A stretch of DNA of 5,312 nt from Candidatus Parabacteroides intestinavium. Lineage in GTDB: Bacteria > Bacteroidota > Bacteroidia > Bacteroidales > Tannerellaceae. Of this stretch, positions 1 to 4,623 are shown one piece after another. A program made the position numbers and the translations under genes. Within the stretch, counting starts at the first letter, position 1, and every line of letters starts with the position of its first letter. The notes under the pieces were generated by a model that was given only the letters and a program-made list of their open reading frames with translations, did not search any database and had not been told where the DNA came from. The DNA lies in assembly GCA_019118725.1 (NCBI GenBank), contig DWYO01000253.1, positions 1 through 5,312 on the forward strand, written 5' to 3'.

Positions 1-9
1 TTAAAATTA

Positions 10-375
10 TTATATCCACAAATCTCCGTAATGGTCGATGAATAGTTTCATGCCTTCACGGATGCGTTTCCGCTTCTCCGCATCTTCCTCGCTCCATTGG
101 TCTGTACGCTGGTACTCCTCGAAAGCATAAATCATCTTGCGGATGATGTTCAGCCATTCCGCATAGCCTTTGTCTTCTCCATACTTTTCAATGATATTGC
201 CCGGTGTACCGCCGTATGGCCCTTTTTCTGCTTTCAAGAAAGCCCGAAGATGGTTGGCGATAATCCTTGCCAAACGTGTGTCCAAAGACCATACGTCTTC
301 ATACGACACTTCCGCATATCCCTCGTGGCATTTGGCTTTCCATGCTTTTTCTTTCCATGCCGGTGTCTTATTCAT
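10..375 (-). CDS. Small hypothetical protein, phage/mobile-element type (WSLD...EGMxLF motif family)
   Basis: The protein has 121 residues and I cannot assign a function. It shows three ordered blocks: DVWSLD at 27-32 followed by a helix rich in Ala, Ile and Leu; EWLNIIRKMIYAFE at 73-86; and EGMKLFIDHYGDLW near the C-terminus (107-120). This order resembles a family of small phage-encoded and mobile-element proteins of unknown role that share a W-x-LD start, an EW..I..KM..AF centre and an EGL.LF..Y...LW end. That match is from memory and unverified. No signal peptide or membrane segment is visible, and the protein is highly charged. The frame stays open upstream to 489, but I chose the ATG at 375 because a -7-like box TACCTTTG (400-393 on this strand) and an A/G-rich stretch, AAGAGAAG, lie just ahead of it. 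It is divergent from the dprA-like gene and shares its regulatory gap. Confidence 0.72.
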   Translation of the reverse strand: MNKTPAWKEKAWKAKCHEGYAEVSYEDVWSLDTRLARIIANHLRAFLKAEKGPYGGTPGNIIEKYGEDKGYAEWLNIIRKMIYAFEEYQRTDQWSEEDAEKRKRIREGMKLFIDHYGDLWI

Positions 376-391
376 ATCTTCTCTTTTTCTT

Positions 392-465
392 GCAAAGGTA
401 TTCGTGCTAAATGCCAAATCGTGGCAGAGCAGAAAAATAATTTGCCTATGCTTCAATTCAGCACA
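392..465 (+). repeat. Regulatory module copy A (74 nt; matches 4534-4607 in opposite orientation)
   Basis: The module has three parts. A 27-nt block (392-418) begins GCAAAGG and ends TGCCAAA. A 22-nt spacer (419-440) is poorly conserved. A 25-nt block (441-465) begins TTTGCCTATGC and ends AGCACA. The minus strand of 4534-4607 has the same blocks at the same distances. By hand alignment without gaps I count 18/27, 7/22 and 22/25 identities, or 47 of 74 overall. Conservation of the two ends with an unconserved spacer of constant length is what protein-binding sites on one face of the helix would give. It is most likely a shared operator/promoter module. Confidence 0.7.
449..463. promoter_or_regulatory. 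Putative operator dyad, copy A (TGCT-N7-AGCA)
   Basis: TGCT (449-452) and AGCA (460-463) are complementary arms around TCAATTC. The equivalent site in the other intergenic region has arms TGCC and GGCA around the same seven bases, so both differing positions changed together and symmetry was kept. A site for a dimeric repressor or activator is the simplest reading. It lies about 12 bp upstream of the -7-like box of the dprA-like gene. No regulator gene is visible in the window. Confidence 0.5.
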
Positions 466-497
466 TTTAATGATTTCTTTTGCGAGCAAAAAAGATT

Positions 498-1478
498 ATG
501 GAAGATTTTGATTTGCCAGACATTCTGACAGGAAGAATTGAGAAAAGGAAAAAAGAAGAAGCCGAATGGAACGCCTCATGTCTTTTAGTGGAAGAATTGC
601 TTTGCCTGCAACTGCTGGGATTTTCTTCCCGGCAAATAGTAGAAAGAGTTAATCCCGAAGTTAACGAACTGCTAAAAAGGAAGGCAGCAAAAGCCACACG
701 GGAGCTTGACAGAGCGAAACGGATATTAGACAGACAGGCAAAAGCAGGAGTTATAACCATTCCTTATTATGCGGTCGATTATCCTTATCATTTCAGAAAC
801 CTTTGCAATGATACTCCTCCGCTCATTCATGTTTCAGGCAATTTGGAACTGCTCAACCGGAACGATACAGTTGCCATTATCGGTGCCCGCGCAGCTGATG
901 CTGAAGGTTTGGACGCGGCTTATCGGTTTGCCAAGCAGATAGGCGGGCAAGGCCATGTGGTAATCAGCGGACTTGCATTGGGATGCGACACGGCGGCGCA
1001 TCGGGGTTGTCTTGATGCGGAGGGGCAGACTATCGCCGTTGTCGCTTCCGGATTGGACATCACACATCCAAAAGTAAACAAAACCTTACAGGAGGAAATC
1101 GTGGCAAAAGGTGGAACTATCGTGTCCGAACATCCGTTCGGCGTGAAAGCAAACCCTACGAGACTGGTTGCCCGATGCCGTATGCAAGTGGCTTTGACCC
1201 AATCGGTCATCGTGGCGCAATGCCCCATTATCAGCGGAACCATGTATGCCGTGCGTTTCGCACAGGAATATGACGGTGATTTCTTTGGTTGGGAAAACGA
1301 CATTTATGCGGTGGAGTATGACACATGGGATGAACTGAACTCCGGCAACAAATTCTTACTGGATTATAATCTTGCCATTCCTCTCCGACCGGAACAAAAC
1401 ATTGCGCTGAATCAATATTATCAACTAACAATAAACAACAGCAAAAATGATACTGAAAGAACTTATCATGAAGGTTGA
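498..1478 (+). CDS. dprA: DprA/Smf-family protein (accessory, divergent form)
   Basis: The protein has 326 residues. DprA proteins bind single-stranded DNA and load RecA during uptake of transforming DNA; relatives in the same SLOG/Rossmann superfamily also occur in conflict systems. In order it shows a helical N-terminal region (1-85), the DprA-type lead-in with P89, Y95-P96 and PPLIHVSG (107-114), then the Rossmann core: VAIIGAR (125-131), SGLALGCDTAAH (157-168), GQTIAVVASGLD (176-187), SEHPFG (210-215), SGTMYAVRFAQE (246-257) and GNKFLL (283-288). Two motifs differ from the usual form: SGLARGID is SGLALGCD, and the RNRIIAGLS stretch is RCRMQVALT (226-234). There is no C-terminal winged-helix domain. 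The frame opens with a TTG at 480, but I chose the ATG at 498 because the -7-like box ends at 482. The gene overlaps the next one by 32 nt, so the two are probably coupled. The symbol is a family label; a role outside competence is likely. Confidence 0.85.
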   Translation: MEDFDLPDILTGRIEKRKKEEAEWNASCLLVEELLCLQLLGFSSRQIVERVNPEVNELLKRKAAKATRELDRAKRILDRQAKAGVITIPYYAVDYPYHFRNLCNDTPPLIHVSGNLELLNRNDTVAIIGARAADAEGLDAAYRFAKQIGGQGHVVISGLALGCDTAAHRGCLDAEGQTIAVVASGLDITHPKVNKTLQEEIVAKGGTIVSEHPFGVKANPTRLVARCRMQVALTQSVIVAQCPIISGTMYAVRFAQEYDGDFFGWENDIYAVEYDTWDELNSGNKFLLDYNLAIPLRPEQNIALNQYYQLTINNSKNDTERTYHEG

Positions 1479-2418
1479 CTTCGACAGCCTTCTCCCGTAT
1501 CTGGAGAAATGGGAAAAGAAGAATTTGGATAACATCTATGCCTTCCGTGAAGCATACGATATTCTTAGGAACATGGAACCGGACAAGGATTATAGAGGGG
1601 AAGTTACCATAATAACGACAACAAGAGAAGACGGAACAAAAATCACACAGGTAAACTTCTTGGACGATAATGTATGGGAGAAAGAATTGGCTAAAGAATT
1701 TGTTTTTCCCAACGGCATGCAGCTCAATATGGAAGAACTTGCCATGCGCTGCCTGTGGGAAATCACTTTCTATGGTTTCTCACCCGTAGATCGTGAAGAC
1801 ACATTCTCCAAGATGTTCGGCAGGCGGAAGCCGCTGAATCGTTACGAAGTGGCATTGGACAAGTTGGAAGAAAGCATGTGGAAGCATCAGACCCCTCGCA
1901 AGTTCCGTGCAAGGGATGAAGACGGTGCACGGCTGACCATTGCACATTTCCCATTCAAGTTTTGTAACAAGCCGATGAACCGCAGCAAGAAAAAACGGAA
2001 ATACCGTCAAGACAAGCGCGAAGAATATCTTGAGGTCATGGCAAAACGGGAAACGCTCATACAGATGCTTACCATTCCGGGCAGCAGCTTTAAGCGTAGC
2101 GATGTGGAATTTTTGTTCGATATTGCGTATGGCATCCGGTATGATTATTGTTCCGTTATTCTTGGAACAAACGGACGGTTGGACTATATCCTTGAGTCCA
2201 TGACAAAATACCAACAGCTTGATTTAAGCCGATATGACCATGCGATTGTATTTATCCGCTATTCTTCCTGTTATCCGCCGGATGATACAGAACTGGAGAC
2301 ATTCCGTCAAGCGGTGCATAACCGATTGGGATATGAAAATATCCTGTTCGGTACTGCCGTAGAGAATAATGAATGTGAACAAATAAAAGTTATGTTGCTA
2401 TTGAATAAAGCTGTTTGA
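1447..2418 (+). CDS. Unknown-family protein, copy A (paralogue of 4624-5312)
   Basis: This 323-residue protein has no function I can assign. It resembles Bacteroidetes proteins that I tentatively associate with DUF6557, which is unverified. The sequence shows an N-terminal block with MKVDFDSLLPYLEKWE (8-23) and YAFREAYDILRNMEP (31-45), a middle block NMEELAMRCLWEITFYGFSP (94-113), a helix ALDKLEESMWKHQTP (136-150), and a strongly basic segment NRSKKKRKYRQDKREEY (178-194) leading to GSSFKRSDVEFL (212-223). The C-terminal 100 residues contain hydrophobic strand-like stretches such as AIVFIRYSSCYPP (266-278). No membrane segment or signal peptide is seen. All the blocks up to residue 229 recur in the paralogue. 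I chose the ATG at 1447 over the one at 1468 because the paralogue aligns codon for codon from this point. It overlaps the dprA-like gene by 32 nt, implying co-translation. The basic segment could bind nucleic acid; that is inference. Confidence 0.85.
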   Translation: MILKELIMKVDFDSLLPYLEKWEKKNLDNIYAFREAYDILRNMEPDKDYRGEVTIITTTREDGTKITQVNFLDDNVWEKELAKEFVFPNGMQLNMEELAMRCLWEITFYGFSPVDREDTFSKMFGRRKPLNRYEVALDKLEESMWKHQTPRKFRARDEDGARLTIAHFPFKFCNKPMNRSKKKRKYRQDKREEYLEVMAKRETLIQMLTIPGSSFKRSDVEFLFDIAYGIRYDYCSVILGTNGRLDYILESMTKYQQLDLSRYDHAIVFIRYSSCYPPDDTELETFRQAVHNRLGYENILFGTAVENNECEQIKVMLLLNKAV

Positions 2419-2424
2419 AGATAG

Positions 2425-2467
2425 CAAAGAAGAAAGTGCAGATCAATTTTTAGCACCTTCTTCTTTG
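2425..2467 (+). terminator. Terminator-like hairpin after the dprA-like operon
   Basis: A 15-nt arm CAAAGAAGAAAGTGC (2425-2439) pairs with GCACCTTCTTCTTTG (2453-2467) with one A-C mismatch, around a 13-nt loop. It begins 7 nt after the stop codon at 2416-2418. The bases after it (TTGTATTTCCTTG) are T-rich but not a clean T run, so termination may be partial. The mirrored A- and T-rich arms could also act on transcripts from the converging side. Confidence 0.65.
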
Positions 2468-2512
2468 TTGTATTTCCTTGAATTTCGATTCGGCCAATAT
2501 ATACCCTCTGAG

Positions 2513-2604
2513 AACGAAGATATACTTCATCGCCAGTTTAATATATACTGCAACAGCCAACGAAGATATACTTCATCGGCAAACGAAGTATATCTTCATT
2601 TTCA
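2513..2604. repeat. Short array of 23-bp-spaced repeats in the convergent gap
   Basis: The 256-bp gap between the two converging genes (2419-2674) holds the hairpin and this array; I see no gene in it. Units start at 2513, 2536, 2559 and 2582, exactly 23 bp apart. Units 1 and 3 share AACGAAGATATACTTCATCG. Unit 2 is degenerate, matching unit 1 at 13 of 23 positions with the core ATATACT in phase. Unit 4 starts AACGAAG and then carries TATATCTTC, so its core is the reverse complement of the others. The core GAAG-ATATA-CTTC is itself nearly palindromic. Iteron-like protein sites, a recombination site or a dispersed palindromic element are all possible. Confidence 0.7.
2562..2597. repeat. Perfect 13-bp inverted repeat with 10-nt loop
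   Basis: GAAGATATACTTC (2562-2574) and its exact reverse complement GAAGTATATCTTC (2585-2597) flank ATCGGCAAAC. Another copy of the left arm is at 2516-2528. It has no T run after it on the plus strand, so it is not an obvious terminator. Each arm can also fold on itself through GAAG and CTTC. Confidence 0.75.
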
Positions 2605-2674
2605 ATGTAGTCGGGTTGGGTAAATTACGAACATTCATATTTTCTTATATGGGATTTATAGAAAAAGGAAAAAA

Positions 2675-3205
2675 TTATCCGATACAGTGCATGACGATAC
2701 TGACCATAATCTCTTTCTCCTCCATGCGTGACTCAGCAACCATAATTGTAAGTGCAACCAGCGTATGGTCGGCTATGCGTTTCTGACCTTTTCCGTCATA
2801 CAAGATGCCGTTGCAGTTGAGGAAGTATAGAAACAAAGCTGCCGCTATGCGCTTGTTGCCATCGTTAAAACTGTGGTTCTTGGTGATGAAATAAAGCAGA
2901 TTGGCAGCTTTCTCTTCCACCGATGGATAGACATCCTTTCCTGCGAAACTCTGGTAAATGTTTCCAATGCTGCCTCTGAATGAATCATCCTTTTCATGAC
3001 CGAACAAGTCCGACTCGCTGCTGAAACGCATTGTGTCAATCAAGCTTCGGCACTCTTCGTAGGTAAGAACGTATGTGCCTTTATGTCCCTGCGGTCGGGA
3101 CATCCGTTGATGGTCGTAATCATCGAGCATGGAAAGAGCCACGCTATAGTCTTCAAATACATTGAGAATTTGTTGAAAATCCGTCATACCTCTTGTCTCA
3201 TTCAT
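2675..3205 (-). CDS. Stand-alone Fic/Doc-domain protein related to the C-terminal half of RhuM-type proteins
   Basis: This 176-residue protein carries the Fic active-site motif HSFNDGNKR (residues 111-119 from the chosen start), preceded by YPSVEEKAANLLYFITKN. Fic enzymes transfer AMP or another phosphate-containing group from a nucleotide to a protein side chain; the motif His is the catalytic base. The sequence around the motif, including LDDYDHQ, FRGSIGNIYQSFAGKDVYPS and LVALTIMVAES, resembles the C-terminal half of RhuM-type proteins (recalled, not searched), but the RhuM N-terminal half is absent. The next gene ends 15 nt upstream, so it was not simply lost to a frameshift nearby. Lys precedes the last Arg of the motif, as in Doc, where canonical AMPylators have Gly. 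I find no (S/T)xxxE(G/N) inhibitory motif in the chain. I preferred the ATG at 3205 to a TTG two codons upstream because of a GGA-containing stretch before it. It is probably transcribed with rtcB. Confidence 0.9.
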   Translation of the reverse strand: MNETRGMTDFQQILNVFEDYSVALSMLDDYDHQRMSRPQGHKGTYVLTYEECRSLIDTMRFSSESDLFGHEKDDSFRGSIGNIYQSFAGKDVYPSVEEKAANLLYFITKNHSFNDGNKRIAAALFLYFLNCNGILYDGKGQKRIADHTLVALTIMVAESRMEEKEIMVSIVMHCIG

Positions 3206-3220
3206 TTCCAATGGGTTTTC

Positions 3221-4486
3221 TTACTCCGCCGCCTTAAAGTTATACACCGGCTTGATGACATTCACCACAGATACAGTCTCGCTGATATTGCGGATAATCT
3301 CGTCCTTGGGCTTATACACCATCGGCGACTCGTCCTTGGTATCTTCGTTCACGCATTCTGTATAGATACCTTGCATGGAGCGGGCATAATCATCCAAATT
3401 GATGTTCTGGAACGCTTGGCTTCGGCTCATGATGCGTCCTGCACCATGGGGAGCCGAGCAGTTCCAGTCTTCGTTGCCTTTGCCGATACAGATGAGGGAG
3501 CCGTCGCGCATGTTCAACGGGATGATACATTTTTCTCCGGCATTGGCTGAGATGGCACCCTTGCGGATGATATTGTCATCGCTAATATAGTTATGGATGC
3601 TTTCAAACTGAAGGTCGTTTTCACACATGTCGGAATATCCCTGACTGATAAGGTAATCCATGATAAGTCCTGTAATCATACGCCGGTTAATCTTTGCCCA
3701 TTGCTGGCAGAGTCTCATGTCGTGTAGGTAATCTTCCCGACAGCTGCCTTCCAAGTAGGACAAATCTGGTGGTATCGTAGGTTTACGCATCTTGAACGAG
3801 TTGTGCAGTTTGCGGATAACGTCTTGCAACTCGTCTTTCCGTCCGGTCTGCTTATATTCCGCAATCAGACGGTTCTGTTCTTCCATCAGTTCCGCCCAAC
3901 CGGACTGGCATTTCACGGCTAGCTTCTGGTAAATATCGGCAACTTGTTTGCCCAGATTGCGGCTTCCGGTATGTACCACCAAATAATGCAGGTTGCTTTC
4001 ATCCCTGTCCAATTCTATGAAATGGTTTCCTCCGCCCAGCGAACCGATGGAAAGATTGAGGCGTTTCGTCTCTTTCAATTCCCGGTAACAACGCATCTGT
4101 TTGATGAGATTCTTGCTCTCGCGGTAAGCATCCATATACTTTTGTGGCAATGGTGCATACTTGTTATCCCGATAATTACGTCCTGACGGGATGTGGCGAA
4201 GGATAAACTCGTTGAGAGCATGATAATCTATCTCATTCACGCAGACGAACGGCTGCACCAAAATGCCACAGCCTATGTCAACACCTACGATATTGGGGAT
4301 AACCTTGTCTCCCAAGTCACCTGTAAAGCCAATGACACAGCCTGCCCCTGCATGAACATCAGGCATGATGCGGATTTTGCAACCGCCGAATGCGGGGATA
4401 GTCAGCAACCGTTCTATCTGTTCGATGGCGGTTGCTTCGATATTGTCCGTGAATATCTTCACGTCGTGATTCTGAATGTTTCTCAT
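3221..4486 (-). CDS. rtcB: RNA-splicing ligase RtcB
   Basis: RtcB joins RNA ends bearing a 2',3'-cyclic phosphate or 3'-phosphate to 5'-hydroxyl ends, using GTP and Mn2+. This is the chemistry needed to repair tRNA or rRNA cut by ribonuclease toxins. The 421-residue length is near the family's usual 400 or so. Counting from the chosen start, visible motifs are MPDVHAG (41-47), GVDIGCG with the metal-binding Cys (68-74), GSLGGGNHFIE (148-158), VVHTGSR (170-176), HNYIS (298-302) and SAPHGAGR (344-351), whose His at 347 forms the guanylate intermediate. All expected metal-binding and catalytic residues are present, so it should be active. The frame opens with a GTG at 4495, but the ATG at 4486 has an AGGTG ribosome-binding site 6 nt upstream. 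No archease, RtcA, RtcR or PrfH gene is nearby. It heads an operon with the Fic gene and diverges from the second unknown-family gene. Confidence 0.96.
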   Translation of the reverse strand: MRNIQNHDVKIFTDNIEATAIEQIERLLTIPAFGGCKIRIMPDVHAGAGCVIGFTGDLGDKVIPNIVGVDIGCGILVQPFVCVNEIDYHALNEFILRHIPSGRNYRDNKYAPLPQKYMDAYRESKNLIKQMRCYRELKETKRLNLSIGSLGGGNHFIELDRDESNLHYLVVHTGSRNLGKQVADIYQKLAVKCQSGWAELMEEQNRLIAEYKQTGRKDELQDVIRKLHNSFKMRKPTIPPDLSYLEGSCREDYLHDMRLCQQWAKINRRMITGLIMDYLISQGYSDMCENDLQFESIHNYISDDNIIRKGAISANAGEKCIIPLNMRDGSLICIGKGNEDWNCSAPHGAGRIMSRSQAFQNINLDDYARSMQGIYTECVNEDTKDESPMVYKPKDEIIRNISETVSVVNVIKPVYNFKAAE

Positions 4487-4492
4487 TGTTTT

Positions 4493-4497
4493 CACCT
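4493..4497 (-). promoter_or_regulatory. Shine-Dalgarno site of rtcB
   Basis: AGGTG on the minus strand is 6 nt before the ATG at 4486. It is the clearest ribosome-binding site in the window, where other starts have only weak A-rich leaders. It argues for the ATG over the in-frame GTG at 4495, which would overlap the site. Confidence 0.6.
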
Positions 4498-4533
4498 ATT
4501 TAGAGTTTACAAGTGCAAAAATAAGAGAAGGCG

Positions 4534-4607
4534 TGTGCCGAATTGAGGCATAAGCAAAAAATATCAACCCCGTGCTTTATTTTGGCACAGAAAAACACTT
4601 CCTTTGC
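4534..4607 (-). repeat. Regulatory module copy B (74 nt; matches 392-465)
   Basis: Read on the minus strand, a 27-nt block (4607-4581) begins GCAAAGG and ends TGCCAAA, then comes a 22-nt spacer, then a 25-nt block (4558-4534) begins TTTGCTTATGC and ends GGCACA. Order and distances equal those of copy A. The side that faces the dprA-like gene in copy A faces rtcB here, and the side that faces the small hypothetical gene faces the second unknown-family gene. The coding sequences on matching sides are not related, so the module did not simply travel with one gene. Confidence 0.7.
4536..4550. promoter_or_regulatory. Putative operator dyad, copy B (TGCC-N7-GGCA)
   Basis: TGCC (4536-4539) and GGCA (4547-4550) are perfect complementary arms around GAATTGA. 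Compared with the dyad at 449-463, both outer-arm changes are compensating. On the rtcB strand it lies 12 bp upstream of the -7 box TATTTTTG, almost the same distance as in region A. Confidence 0.5.
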
Positions 4608-4623
4608 GCAAAACTATTTGCTT

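Larger units (their letters stand above)
376..497. promoter_or_regulatory. Divergent intergenic region A
   Basis: This 122-bp gap separates two genes that point away from each other, so it must carry promoters for both. On the minus strand TACCTTTG (400-393) fits the Bacteroidetes -7 consensus TAnnTTTG and lies 17 nt before the ATG of the small hypothetical gene. On the plus strand TTCTTTTG (475-482) fits it at seven of eight positions and lies 15 nt before the ATG of the dprA-like gene. Neither has a TTTG at the usual distance of about 20 bp; the nearest candidates are 14 bp (minus strand) and 30 bp (plus strand) away. Most of the gap is filled by a module that recurs near 4534-4607. Confidence 0.6.
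4487..4623. promoter_or_regulatory. Divergent intergenic region B
   Basis: This 137-bp gap separates rtcB from the second unknown-family gene. On the minus strand TATTTTTG (4523-4516) is an exact match to TAnnTTTG, 29 nt before the rtcB ATG. On the plus strand TTCCTTTG (4599-4606) matches at seven of eight positions, 17 nt before the ATG at 4624. As in region A, the nearest TTTG boxes are at non-standard distances: 31 bp on the rtcB side and 14 bp on the other. These odd spacings are the same as in region A within 1 bp, so they may reflect sites other than classical -33 boxes. Confidence 0.6.

Noticed and set aside
393..418. Complete Bacteroidetes promoter TTTG/TAnnTTTG on the minus strand in region A
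   Set aside because: The TTTG at 418-415 is only 14 bp from the -7 box, about 6 bp shorter than usual, so I list only the -7 box and treat the TTTGGCA as part of the module.
97..528. Plus-strand open frames at 97-528 and 170-511
   Set aside because: They lie antisense to the small hypothetical gene and run through the intergenic module; they have Cys/Phe-rich composition and no recognisable motif, as expected of a shadow frame.
2513..2604. CRISPR array
   Set aside because: Units abut with a 23-bp period and no unique spacers, the cores invert in unit 4, and no cas gene is present.
2632..2674. Terminator for the rtcB-fic operon
   Set aside because: On the minus strand a T-rich run follows the stop, but the only hairpin I see (CATAT/ATATG with a 6-nt loop) is short, weak and after the T run, so I did not list it.
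2478..2786. Plus-strand open frame spanning the 23-bp repeats and the end of the Fic gene
   Set aside because: Its N-terminal half is a translation of the repeat array and its C-terminal part is antisense to the conserved Fic C-terminus; no start signal supports it.
2996..3550. Plus-strand open frame across the rtcB-fic junction
   Set aside because: It overlaps two genes with clear catalytic motifs on the other strand and has no family signature.
4487..4495. GTG start of rtcB at 4495
   Set aside because: The only good Shine-Dalgarno site (4493-4497) overlaps that GTG and is correctly spaced for the ATG at 4486.
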